Source of the DNA: an uncultured Oscillospiraceae bacterium
GTDB lineage: Bacteria; Bacillota_A; Clostridia; Oscillospirales; Oscillospiraceae
Reading direction: 5' to 3'
Length of the DNA: 12,562 bases
Assembly (NCBI GenBank): GCA_947631675.1
Contig: CANRMG010000042.1
Span: 1 to 12,562, forward strand
Under the pieces are notes generated by a model. The model was not told the origin of the DNA and ran no database searches. It saw only the letters and a list, made by a program, of their open reading frames with translations. The translations under genes were made by a program, and so were the position numbers. Positions 1 to 6,855 of this stretch are shown here, piece after piece. Every line of letters starts with the position of its first letter. The first letter of the stretch is position 1.

Positions 1-513
1 CCGGACATGCTGAGGGCGTCCACCAACGGCGAGCAGGCCTCCAACCACATCGGAGCCCAGGCGTTCGCAAACTCCGCCGGCTTTACCTTCATCGACGTGC
101 CCAAGAGCGGCACCACCGACCAGATGCTGAGCCTGCGGAGCAGGGAGGCGGATTTCTGCGTGGCGAAGGTGGCCGACATCACCGGACGGGACGCGGACCT
201 GCGCGTGCTGGGCGCGTTCTCCCAGGAGCGGGTGAGCGAGTATCCCGACGCGCCGACCCTGGGCGAGCTGGGGTATTACGATAAGTGGCTGGGCTCCTAT
301 CGCTGCATCGTGGCGCCTGCCGGAACGCCGGAGGGGGCCATCGCCTTTTATGAGGAGGTCTTCCGCCTGGTGATGAACGACAGCGGGTATCTGGCCGCCG
401 CCGAGGAGGCCGGCATCGCTACCGACTATCAGGACGCGGAGGCCACAGCCGCCCTGATCGAACAGCAGCAGGAATTCACCGAGGGCCTGGAAGAGGACTT
501 CTGGTCCGAGTGA
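1..513 (+). CDS. TctC/Bug-family tripartite tricarboxylate transporter substrate-binding protein, 3' part
   Basis: The gene is cut by the window start; 170 C-terminal residues are visible in frame 1 from base 1, and the ATG at 7 is internal. The fragment reads like the second lobe of a TctC/Bug periplasmic-type binding protein. It has a stretch about gaining access to a pocket by proportion of bound ligand (VPKSGTTDQM, then a region where family members carry the 'GG..D' pocket segment), the PDAPTLGELG segment corresponding to the usual 'PDVPT..E.G', and the APAGTPEGAI segment near the start of the last helices. Such lipoproteins capture carboxylates outside the membrane and deliver them to a TctAB permease, which would be expected upstream of the window. 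The stop lies 30 bp before the dTMP kinase gene with no terminator between, so the two may be co-transcribed. The ligand cannot be told. Confidence 0.72.
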   Translation, partial: PDMLRASTNGEQASNHIGAQAFANSAGFTFIDVPKSGTTDQMLSLRSREADFCVAKVADITGRDADLRVLGAFSQERVSEYPDAPTLGELGYYDKWLGSYRCIVAPAGTPEGAIAFYEEVFRLVMNDSGYLAAAEEAGIATDYQDAEATAALIEQQQEFTEGLEEDFWSE

Positions 514-543
514 TACCGCAGGGGAAAGAGAGGCGGACGGAGC

Positions 544-1203
544 ATGGATAAGAAAGGCAGACTCATCGTTATCGAGGGCGTGGACGGCAGCGGCAAGGCC
601 ACCCAGGCCAAGCTCCTCTATGAGGCGCTGCTGGCCCGGGGAGAGCGGGTTATGAAGGTGTCCTTCCCGGACTATGACAGCGACTCCTCCGCCCTGGTGA
701 AGATGTACCTGGCCGGTCAGTTCGGGAAAGAGCCGGGAGACGTGAACGCCTACGCCGCCTCCAGCTTCTACGCCGTGGACCGGTACGCCAGCTATAAAAA
801 GGACTGGGAAGGGTTCTACCTCTCCGGCGGCATCGTGGTGGCTGACCGGTACACCACCTCCAACGCGGTGCACCAGTGCTCCAAGCTGCCGGAGGAACAG
901 TGGCCGGGCTTCCTGGACTGGCTGTTCCATTTTGAATATGACCTTCTGGGCATCCCCGCGCCGGACAAGGTATTATTTTTACAGACAGAGGCCGCCGTCA
1001 CGGAAAAGCTGCTTTTGAAGCGCTACCACGGCGACGCCAGCCGGGAGGACATACACGAGTCCGACCAGGCCTACATGGCCCGCTCCCGCGAAGCTGCGCT
1101 CTACTGCGCCCAGCGCCTGGGCTGGGTCACTGTCCAATGCACCCGGGGCAGCGCTATGCGCTCTGTGGAGGATATACACGGGGAGATCATGAAGATCGTA
1201 TAA
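544..1203 (+). CDS. tmk: Thymidylate kinase (dTMP kinase)
   Basis: This 219-residue cytoplasmic P-loop kinase should phosphorylate dTMP to dTDP using ATP in dTTP synthesis. The P-loop GVDGSGKAT is at residues 12-20; the usual serine before the threonine is alanine here, a substitution tolerated in P-loop kinases because the lysine and threonine remain. FPDYDSD (41-47) corresponds to the family's 'FP.Y.S..' substrate loop, and DRY (101-103) is the conserved dTMP kinase motif. The segment around 151-182 should be the LID with its arginines. Length is slightly above the usual 205-215. A purine-rich GAGAGGCGG lies a few bases upstream of the ATG. It follows the binding-protein gene by 30 bp and is followed by two hairpins, so it is the last gene of its transcript. 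A related deoxynucleoside kinase is the alternative, but the DRY motif favours tmk. Confidence 0.88.
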   Translation: MDKKGRLIVIEGVDGSGKATQAKLLYEALLARGERVMKVSFPDYDSDSSALVKMYLAGQFGKEPGDVNAYAASSFYAVDRYASYKKDWEGFYLSGGIVVADRYTTSNAVHQCSKLPEEQWPGFLDWLFHFEYDLLGIPAPDKVLFLQTEAAVTEKLLLKRYHGDASREDIHESDQAYMARSREAALYCAQRLGWVTVQCTRGSAMRSVEDIHGEIMKIV

Positions 1204-1210
1204 AAAAACA

Positions 1211-1235
1211 TGCCCCGCCGCGATACGGCGGGGCA
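1211..1235 (-). terminator. Hairpin with U-tract on the minus strand, downstream of tmk
   Basis: A perfect 10-bp GC-rich stem (1211-1220 with 1226-1235, loop CGATA) is flanked on its left by a run of seven A (1202-1208). Read on the minus strand this is a stem followed by a T run, so it should stop transcription arriving from the right. In the + direction no T run follows, so on its own it would be a weak stop for tmk. Confidence 0.6.
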
Positions 1236-1256
1236 TACTGCTGCTTTGATGTGTAT

Positions 1257-1306
1257 AACGAAAGCCCTGTGACCGCCATTTGGCGGCCGCAGGGCTTTCG
1301 TTTTTT
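1257..1306 (+). terminator. Strong rho-independent terminator after tmk
   Basis: An outer 13-bp arm (1257-1269) pairs with 1290-1302, and an inner CCGCC/GGCGG stem (1273-1277 with 1282-1286) with loop ATTT sits inside it. Six T follow at 1301-1306. This is a classical intrinsic terminator for the tmk transcript. Confidence 0.9.
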
Positions 1307-1352
1307 GTGCGTTCATGCCCTGTGGAAAATGTTAAGAACAGAACAAAAACAC

Positions 1353-1381
1353 TTGTTATTATGTTTATAATATGCTATTAT
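1353..1381 (+). promoter_or_regulatory. Sigma-A-type promoter with extended -10 for the polysaccharide export operon
   Basis: TTGTTA (1353-1358) and TATTAT (1376-1381) are 17 bases apart, and the -10 is preceded by TGC, making an extended -10. The surrounding 1320-1430 stretch is much more AT-rich than the genes. About 110 nt of leader would precede the permease start at 1494. Confidence 0.55.
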
Positions 1382-1493
1382 CGTTGTTGAGACAGCGGGA
1401 TTATTTTTTATAAAAGTATTATGGGTGTTGTTTTGGCCATTTTTTGGTGTGTCATGGCATAGAGCCTCAGAATCCCAACTAGGAAACAGACAA

Positions 1494-2939
1494 ATGGAGA
1501 GACGGCAGTCGGAAGAGGTAAATCTGAGAAGAGCGATCATCACAGCGATCCTGGGGTACGTCTGTCTGGTCGTGCTTTTCTATGTTCTGGCGGGCCATCA
1601 GCTCCACTTCAGGGCATCCCGGGGTAACCTTGAGATGCCGCCGGCGGAGGCCGGGACGGTGGAGCTTGCCCAGGGCGCGGTCGTTGAACAGTCGTTCTCT
1701 GTAAAGATACAGCGGCTGCAAAATATATCCGTGCAGTGGGGGACCTACTACCGGCCCAACAGCGGCACGGTGACCATGGAGCTCATAAACCAGGCGGATG
1801 GCTCGGTGGTGCTGAGCCAGAGCTTTGACGCGGCGGCCATCACGGAGGGCGGGACCACCACCATGACGGCGGCGGAGCCCATCGAGACGGTGTACGATGC
1901 GCCGCTGCTGCTGCGGATCTATGCTGACTCCCAGCCTGGCAGCGCGGCGTCGCCCATGATGTCGTCCTCCGTTGTGCAGGAGGGTTTCTCTCTGTCCTTG
2001 AACGGCGAGCCCACAGAGGGCGTGCTGTGCTTCTCTGTCAGCGGCGAGGACTACATATGGACAGGACTGCACTACTGGGAGTTCGCGGCGGCGTTCGGGG
2101 TGATGCTGGCCCTGGCGGCGGTGTTCATATGGTACAGGTATAAAAAGGGCAAACACAGCTATGTGGTGAACGCCCTGGTGGCCATGCGGAAGTACCGGTT
2201 CCTCATCCGGCAGCTGGTGGGGCGGGATTTCAAGACGAAGTACAAGCGCTCCGTGCTGGGTGTGTTTTGGAGTTTTTTGAACCCGCTGCTGACCATGGCG
2301 GTGCAGTATGTGGTGTTCTCCAATCTGTTTCGCTTTGACGTGCCCCATTATCAGGCGTACCTGATCATCGGCATCGTATTCTTCAACTTCTTCTCCGAGT
2401 CTACGGGCATGGCCCTGGGTTCCATCATCGGCAACGCCGGGCTCATCACGAAGGTATATGTACCCAAGTATATCTATCCCCTGACCCGGGTGCTGTCGTC
2501 CCTGGTGAATCTGGTCATTTCTCTCATCCCGCTGCTGCTGGTGACGCTGGTTTCCGGCATCGTGCCCACAAAGGCGTATCTGCTGGTGCCCTTCGTGCTG
2601 GTGTGTCTGACGGTGTTCTGTCTGGGCATCGGTCTGCTGCTGGCGGCGCTGATGGTGTTCTTCCGGGACGTGCAGTTTCTGTGGGGCGTGCTGACTATGA
2701 TCTGGATGTATGTGACGCCTATCTTCTATCCGGCCAGCATCCTGCCAAAGAGCGTGGCATGGGTGCTGGATGTGAACCCGCTGTACTACTTCATCACCTT
2801 TGCCCGGACCTGCTTCATGGACGGGATAAGCCCGGAACCCATCGTGTATGTGAAGTGTTTTTTGATGGCATTTGTCACACTGCTGGTGGGCGCGCTGGTG
2901 TTCCGAAGGAGCCAGGACCGGTTCGTGCTGTATCTGTGA
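1494..2939 (+). CDS. ABC-2 type polysaccharide/teichoic acid export permease with N-terminal extracytoplasmic domain
   Basis: This is the membrane subunit of an ABC exporter for lipid-linked cell-surface glycans (Wzm/TagG type), 481 residues. I chose the ATG at 1494 because AGGAAA lies 7 bases upstream and a hydrophobic helix follows soon after; the frame is open from 1425, but the upstream part is AT-rich leader. Residues about 14-33 form a first membrane helix and about 40-190 a non-hydrophobic, probably beta-rich extracytoplasmic region. Residues 196-213 form a second helix ending in a basic stretch, and from about 233 the standard ABC-2 permease domain begins (RDFKTKYKRSVLG, then FWSFLNPLL). 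This domain has roughly six helices, with the conserved P-rich segment MYVTPIFYP and NPLYYF near the end. Typical Wzm/TagG proteins are about 260-280 residues, so residues 1-215 are an added module. The ATPase gene starts 7 bp downstream. Confidence 0.88.
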   Translation: MERRQSEEVNLRRAIITAILGYVCLVVLFYVLAGHQLHFRASRGNLEMPPAEAGTVELAQGAVVEQSFSVKIQRLQNISVQWGTYYRPNSGTVTMELINQADGSVVLSQSFDAAAITEGGTTTMTAAEPIETVYDAPLLLRIYADSQPGSAASPMMSSSVVQEGFSLSLNGEPTEGVLCFSVSGEDYIWTGLHYWEFAAAFGVMLALAAVFIWYRYKKGKHSYVVNALVAMRKYRFLIRQLVGRDFKTKYKRSVLGVFWSFLNPLLTMAVQYVVFSNLFRFDVPHYQAYLIIGIVFFNFFSESTGMALGSIIGNAGLITKVYVPKYIYPLTRVLSSLVNLVISLIPLLLVTLVSGIVPTKAYLLVPFVLVCLTVFCLGIGLLLAALMVFFRDVQFLWGVLTMIWMYVTPIFYPASILPKSVAWVLDVNPLYYFITFARTCFMDGISPEPIVYVKCFLMAFVTLLVGALVFRRSQDRFVLYL

Positions 2940-2946
2940 GGGCGTT

Positions 2947-3675
2947 ATGGGCAAGACGGTGATAGAAGTAAACGACGTGACGATGCGGTTTCGGATGAAC
3001 AACGACCGCATCATGTCGCTGAAAGAATTTGTGACCACAGCGATCCGGGGGAAACTGGCGTACAACGAGTTCACGGCGCTGGACCACGTGTCGTTCACGG
3101 TGGAGAAGGGCCAGACCCTGGGGCTCATTGGGCGCAACGGCGCGGGGAAGAGCACCATGCTGAAGGTCATCTCGGGGATATTGAAACCCACGGAAGGTTC
3201 TGTGCGGACGGAGGGGAACATCGTGCCCATGCTGGAGCTGGGCAGCGGGTTCGACTTCGATCTGACGGGGCGGGAAAACATCTTCCTGAACGGCGCCATC
3301 CTGGGCTACAGCGAGGAATACCTGCACGCAAAGTACGGGGAGATCACGGCCTTCTCGGAGCTGGGAGAGTTTCTGGATATGCCGATCCGCAACTATTCGT
3401 CGGGGATGCTGGCGCGGCTGGCGTTCTCGGTGGCGTCCATGGTGGAGCCGGAGATACTGATCGTGGACGAGATACTGTCCGTGGGCGACGTGGAGTTTCA
3501 GGAAAAGAGCCGTGCGCGGATGCTGGAGCTGATGGGCGGGGGAACCACGGTGCTGTTCGTCTCTCACAGCATGGAGCAGATACGCCAGATGTGTGACAAG
3601 GTGCTATGGCTGGAGCAGGGGCATGTGAAGATGGCCGGGCTCACGGACGAGGTATGCGACGCCTATGTGCTGTGA
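2947..3675 (+). CDS. ABC transporter ATP-binding protein, polysaccharide export (Wzt/TagH type)
   Basis: This 242-residue ATPase should power the permease encoded 7 bp upstream. The start at 2947 was chosen because it just follows the permease stop; the frame is open further upstream only as a shadow of the permease gene. Walker A is GRNGAGKST at 62-70, the signature is YSSGMLA at 150-156, and Walker B is ILIVDE at 170-175 with the family-typical ILSVGD continuation. The switch histidine is in SHSMEQ (His207). The N-terminal insert around residues 20-45, between the first strand and the ALDHVSF segment, is typical of Wzt/TagH. It ends just after the ATPase core, so it lacks the C-terminal carbohydrate-binding domain of some Wzt proteins; selection of the exported glycan must rest elsewhere, perhaps on the permease's extra domain. 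Confidence 0.93.
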   Translation: MGKTVIEVNDVTMRFRMNNDRIMSLKEFVTTAIRGKLAYNEFTALDHVSFTVEKGQTLGLIGRNGAGKSTMLKVISGILKPTEGSVRTEGNIVPMLELGSGFDFDLTGRENIFLNGAILGYSEEYLHAKYGEITAFSELGEFLDMPIRNYSSGMLARLAFSVASMVEPEILIVDEILSVGDVEFQEKSRARMLELMGGGTTVLFVSHSMEQIRQMCDKVLWLEQGHVKMAGLTDEVCDAYVL

Positions 3676-4019
3676 GACGGTACATCGAGGCGGTGACGCG
3701 GAGCATTCTTGCGTTCAGGAAGGAGAACGGCCCTCTGACGGCGGCGCGGGAGGAATACTTTCTGCGGAAGCTGGCGGTGGTCGTGGTGAGCTATTTCGCG
3801 GTGGCGCTGGTGAAAAACCCGGACAAACGACAGGGCCGGCGGGACGCGGAGCGGTACTGGACATGGCTGGAGAGCGAGGAGCCGGAGCTTTTGCGCCGGA
3901 CAGCAAAAAAGTATAAGATGCTGTGCCTGTTCAGCCGGTTGCGGCTGTCCCCGGCGCTGTATCAGGGGATGCTGGATACGCGGCTGTATAAGGCGTTCCG
4001 GCAGATATGGACCAATTGA
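3672..4019 (+). CDS. Short protein resembling the C-terminal part of a family 2 glycosyltransferase (probable remnant)
   Basis: The frame carries 115 residues from a GTG at 3672 that overlaps the ATPase stop codon (GTGA), an arrangement suiting translational coupling; ATG 3654 is an alternative start. The protein is basic and helical, with no membrane segment. Its composition and order (a segment like FRKENGPLT, then a helix ending LVKNPDKR, an RYWTWLE segment and an arginine/lysine-rich end) recall, from memory of clostridial polysaccharide loci, the C-terminal helical tail of GT-A family 2 glycosyltransferases. No catalytic part (no DXD, no nucleotide-sugar fold) is present. It lies between the exporter ATPase and glf, where a glycosyltransferase is expected, so I infer that about 200 N-terminal residues were lost. 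An independent small protein is possible. Confidence 0.5.
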   Translation: MRRYIEAVTRSILAFRKENGPLTAAREEYFLRKLAVVVVSYFAVALVKNPDKRQGRRDAERYWTWLESEEPELLRRTAKKYKMLCLFSRLRLSPALYQGMLDTRLYKAFRQIWTN

Positions 4020-4037
4020 CAAAGAGAGAAGACATAA

Positions 4038-4736
4038 ATGGCAGCATATGACTATCTGATCGTGGGCGCGGGATTATATGGCGCGGTGTTCGCCCGGGAG
4101 ATGACGGACCGGGGCAAAAAGGTGCTGGTCATCGACAGGCGTGACCACATCGCCGGCAACATCTATACAGAGGACGTAGAGGGCATCCAGGTCCACCGGT
4201 ACGGTGCCCACATCTTCCATACCAACGACAGGAATGTATGGAATTATGTAAACCAATTTACCGAGTTCAACCGCTACACCAACAGCCCGGTGGCCAACTA
4301 CCGCGGCGAGATATATGACCTTCCCTTCAATATGAACACGTTCAACAGGATGTGGGGCGTGGTGACGCCGGACGAGGCCAAGCGGAAGATAGAGGAACAG
4401 CGGGCGGCGGCAGGGATCACCGAGCCCCGGAACCTGGAGGAACAGGCCATCAGCCTGGTGGGCACGGACATCTACGAGAAGCTGGTGAAGGGCTACACCG
4501 CCAAGCAGTGGGGCCGGCCCTGCACGGAGTTGCCGGCGTTCATCATCCGGCGGCTGCCGGTGCGGTTCACCTACGACAACAACTACTTCAACGCCCTCTA
4601 CCAGGGCATCCCCATGGACGGCTACACGAAGATGGTGGAGCGGATGCTGGAGGGGATAGAGGTCCGGCTGGGGACAGATTACCTGGCTGATAAGGCAGAA
4701 CTGGACGCACTGGCGGAGAGGGTGGTCTACACCGGT
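4038..4736 (+). pseudogene. glf: UDP-galactopyranose mutase, N-terminal 233 residues only
   Basis: Glf interconverts UDP-galactopyranose and UDP-galactofuranose with reduced FAD in the cytoplasm, feeding galactofuranose into surface glycans; that fits the exporter upstream. The FAD-binding Rossmann motif GAGLYGAVFARE is at residues 9-20, the IDRRDHIAGN segment at about 34-43, and YGAHIFHT at about 55-62. The central helical substrate region follows to the ERVVYTG strand ending at residue 233. In the family this continues into about 135 more residues (YTGPID... and the C-terminal FAD segment), which are absent. From 4737 the sequence is the antisense of a TRAP permease, so the open frame runs on to 5009 with about 90 unrelated residues. 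The truncated protein lacks part of the FAD and substrate site and should be inactive. It starts 18 bp after the previous gene. Confidence 0.85.
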
Positions 4737-4741
4737 CACCT
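4734..4741 (+). repeat. Left arm of short inverted repeat at inversion boundary
   Basis: GGTCACCT here is the reverse complement of AGGGGACC at 5657-5664 with one mismatch (7 of 8). The perfectly matching outer four bases GGTC/GACC coincide with the point where both reading frames break. Confidence 0.6.
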
Positions 4742-5606
4742 GGATATAGGGCAGTCCCAAGGTCTCGGCGATGATGAAGGCCGCCGCCCCCATGATGGGG
4801 GGCATGATCTGCCCGCCCGTGGAGGCGGACGCCTCCACGGCCCCGGCAAAATCGTCCTGGTATCCGGTCTTTTTCATCAGGGGAACGGTGACGGAGCCGG
4901 TGGTCATCACGTTGGCCGCGGGGCTGCCGGAGATCATGCCGAACACGCCGCTGGCCACCGCGGCGGCAATGGCGGTGCCGCCCCGCCTGTGCCCCAGCGC
5001 GCCCGTTGACAGATCCACGAAAAACCGCGCCGCGCCGGAGTATTCCAGCAGCGTCCCGAACAGCACGAACAGGAATATGTACGTGGCAGACACGCCCACG
5101 ACCGTGCCGAAGACGCCCTCAGTGTTCATGGTCAGGGACGCTATCACCTGCCGCCAGCCGTACTCCCGGTGGCCCAGCTGCCCCGGCAGCACATGGCCAA
5201 ACAGGGCATAGGCCAGGAAGATCACCGTGATGATGGGCAGGGCCCACCCCACCCGCCGGCGGGTGGCGTCGATGACCAGCACGATGAGCGCCGCGCCGAC
5301 GGCCAGGTCCGCCGCCGTTGGGAACATGATGCGCACCGCCATGTCGTACCAGTTGAAGTACACGTATACCGCGATGGCGGCGGCCGCCAGGGCGCAGAGG
5401 ATGTCAACGACCCAGGCCGCGTCCGGTTTCTCCCGTCTGGACGCGGCGTAAAGGTATATGAGCACCAGGGCGAAGCCCACGTGGATGCACCGCTGTTCCA
5501 TGGTGGCAAGGGTGCCGAAGCCCGCCGTCAGCACCTGGAACAGCGCCATGGCCACGGCGATGACGCTCATGATCTTCGGTATCGCTTGTGTGAGCCGTTT
5601 ACTCAT
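4734..5606 (-). pseudogene. TRAP transporter fused permease (TAXI type), N-terminal half, on inverted segment
   Basis: The minus strand from ATG 5606-5604 encodes 291 codons matching the first half of a fused TRAP permease, which uses an ion gradient to import an organic acid captured by a TAXI binding protein. About five membrane helices (the DctQ-like small-subunit equivalent) occupy roughly residues 8-155. The start of the large DctM-type domain follows, with the motifs GMISGSPAANV, the GSVTVPLMKKTGY segment typical of TAXI-associated permeases, and GQIMPPIMGAAAFII. Sense ends at ...LPYIQVT (codon at 4736-4734). Beyond it, the frame stays open to 4074 only as antisense of glf. The start lies 3 bp after the TAXI stop codon (TGA 5612-5610), the usual tight coupling. 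The rest of the gene is on the opposite strand at 5665-6660, so this copy is split. Confidence 0.85.
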
Positions 5607-5609
5607 GCA

Positions 5610-5663
5610 TCATTTGCCTTGTATCTCGTCATAATAGCGGGCCGCGCCCGGATGGAAGGGGAC
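5610..5663 (-). pseudogene. C-terminal 17 codons of a TAXI-family TRAP solute-binding protein
   Basis: Reading the minus strand from 5663, VPFHPGAARYYDEIQGK is followed by TGA at 5612-5610. The 'PxHPGAxxYY' ending is characteristic of TAXI (TRAP-associated extracytoplasmic immunogenic) solute receptors. Its position 3 bp before the TRAP permease start codon is exactly where a TAXI gene should end. Nothing of the rest of the receptor is in the window: at 5664 the sequence switches to the other half of the permease. This is a gene tail left by rearrangement. Confidence 0.7.
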
Positions 5664-5664
5664 C
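5657..5664 (-). repeat. Right arm of short inverted repeat at inversion boundary
   Basis: AGGGGACC is the partner of GGTCACCT at 4734-4741. At only 8 bp it is shorter than typical invertase sites; it could equally be the microhomology of an end-joining event or of a strand-switching artefact. Confidence 0.6.
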
Positions 5665-6660
5665 CTGGCGGCGTTCATCCCGGCGATACTCTATTATGGG
5701 GCCATTATCTTCATGATCGTCCTGCACGCCAAGCGGATGGATATAAAGGGCCTGCCAAAGGAGCAGTGCCCAAAGGTATGGCCCGTGCTGAAAAGCGGGT
5801 TTTACCTGGCGTTTCCGCTGCTTCTGCTGATATTCCTCATGGCGTTTATGGGCTGGTCTCCGCTGAAGTCCGGCTTCTGGTCTATCATGGCGTCCATCGC
5901 GGTGTCCTTTCTGCGGCGGGAGACCTGGCTGACGCCCAGGCGGCTGTTTGAGGCGTTTGAGAAGGGCGCTATGGCCTCGCTGACGGTGGCCGTCATTTGC
6001 GCCATCTCCGGCATCGTGATAGGCACGCTGTCCCTGACCAGCCTGGGTCTCAAGTTCTCCTCCATCCTGGTGTCCCTGGCCGGCGAGAACATGGTGGTGC
6101 TGCTGGTACTGGCGGCCGTCGCCGGCGTCATCCTGGGCATGGGCATGTCCACCACGTCGGTGTACATCGTGCTGGCGGTGCTGCTGGCCCCGGCGCTGAC
6201 GAAGATGGGCGTGGACCCTCTGGCGGCGCACCTTTTCGTATTCTATTACGGCTGCCTGTCCGCCATCACGCCGCCGGTCGCCACCGCCTCCTTCGCTGCC
6301 GCCGCTTTGACGGGCAGCCATCCGTTCAAGCTGGGGTTCCAGGCGTGGAAGCTGAGCCTGTCGGGGTACATCATTCCGTTTATGTTCATCTTCAACCAGG
6401 AGCTGCTGTTCCAGGGCTCGCCCCTGGGCATCGTCAAGGCGCTGGTGACGGCGCTCGTCGGCGTCTATGCCCTGAGCTGCAGCATAGAGGGGTATATGCG
6501 AAAGCCTCTGCACTGGGCATTGCGAGTGCTGCTTTTCGCCGCGGCCCTGCTGCTCATCGACGCCGGGCTCTGGACCGACCTGGCCGGGCTGGTGATCGTG
6601 GCGGGGGTCTATTGGCTGGAGAGAAGGGAAGATCCTGCACAGGATCTTACGAGGGGATGA
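5665..6660 (+). pseudogene. TRAP transporter fused permease (TAXI type), C-terminal half
   Basis: The + strand from 5665 (LAAFIPAILYYGAII...) encodes 331 residues that continue the permease whose first half lies on the minus strand at 5606-4734; the frame joins exactly. It contains the remaining membrane helices of the DctM-type domain, the GMGMSTTSVYIVLAVLLAP segment, and the YYGCLSAITPPVATASF segment typical of TRAP large subunits. A helical C-terminal extension ends at the TGA at 6658-6660. The first in-frame ATG is at 5713, with no convincing ribosome binding site, so it may not be translated alone. The two halves together give 622 codons including the stop, a usual length for this fused family. 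Confidence 0.85.
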
Positions 6661-6683
6661 CAGATCGTCATCCCCCGTTTTTT
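6653..6683 (+). terminator. Rho-independent terminator at the end of the TRAP permease gene
   Basis: GGGGATGAC (6653-6661) pairs with GTCATCCCC (6667-6675) around a 5-base loop and is followed by six T (6678-6683). The permease TGA stop lies within the left arm, so termination directly follows the gene. Confidence 0.85.
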
Positions 6684-6749
6684 CTGCGTACAGGCAAAGG
6701 GGTATTACACGAACAGATCCGGTCCCATCAGAGGCGGCACGTTACCCTT

Positions 6750-6780
6750 GATCATGCCAAATCCTGCTTTTTGCATGATC
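6750..6780. repeat. Inverted repeat in the gene-free stretch after the TRAP locus
   Basis: GATCATGC (6750-6757) is repeated in inverse orientation as GCATGATC (6773-6780) with a 15-base loop that can pair further (AAA with TTT). No T run follows on either strand. Between 6684 and 6805 I see no credible gene on either strand; a short minus-strand open frame has no ribosome binding site. Confidence 0.4.
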
Positions 6781-6803
6781 GCAAGAGCGGATTTCATACA
6801 TTC

Positions 6804-6849
6804 AAAAAAGTCCTGCAAGTACCGAAAACACGGTAATTGCAGGACTTTT
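6804..6849 (-). terminator. Strong terminator downstream of tRNA-Pro (minus strand)
   Basis: A 13-bp stem (6806-6818 with 6837-6849) encloses a second 5-bp stem TACCG/CGGTA with loop AAAACA. On the minus strand it is followed by a T run (complement of A at 6804-6809), and it begins only 7 bases after the tRNA-Pro CCA end. It is nearly symmetric and could also act on the + strand. Confidence 0.85.
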
Positions 6850-6855
6850 CTGCTG

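Larger units (their letters stand above)
4734..5664. other. 931-bp inverted segment splitting the TRAP permease gene
   Basis: The segment carries, antisense to the + strand, a TAXI gene tail and the first 291 permease codons. Its ends are GGTC (4734-4737) and GACC (5661-5664). If the segment is reverse-complemented in place, the left end reads ...VVYTG then P, as in normal Glf. The right end reads ...YIQVT followed without loss or gain by LAAFIPAIL, giving one intact permease frame to 6660. The inversion is thus reciprocal at the permease breakpoint. No recombinase gene is visible inside or next to it. Confidence 0.8.

Noticed and set aside
1479..3299. 606-codon minus-strand open frame
   Set aside because: It is a shadow of the exporter permease and ATPase genes in high-GC DNA; it is full of His/Gln runs and has no start signal.
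4074..4733. Long minus-strand open frame continuing the TRAP permease N-half antisense through glf
   Set aside because: From 4733 downwards it is only the mirror of the glf coding strand; the histidine/valine-rich translation has no membrane pattern and no family resemblance.
4737..5009. Open frame continuing glf for about 90 residues
   Set aside because: It is the antisense of the TRAP permease, rich in G, H and A, and matches nothing in Glf.
4734..5664. The inverted segment as an insertion sequence or other transposon
   Set aside because: It encodes only permease and receptor fragments, has no transposase, and its repeats are 8 bp; no target duplication is seen.
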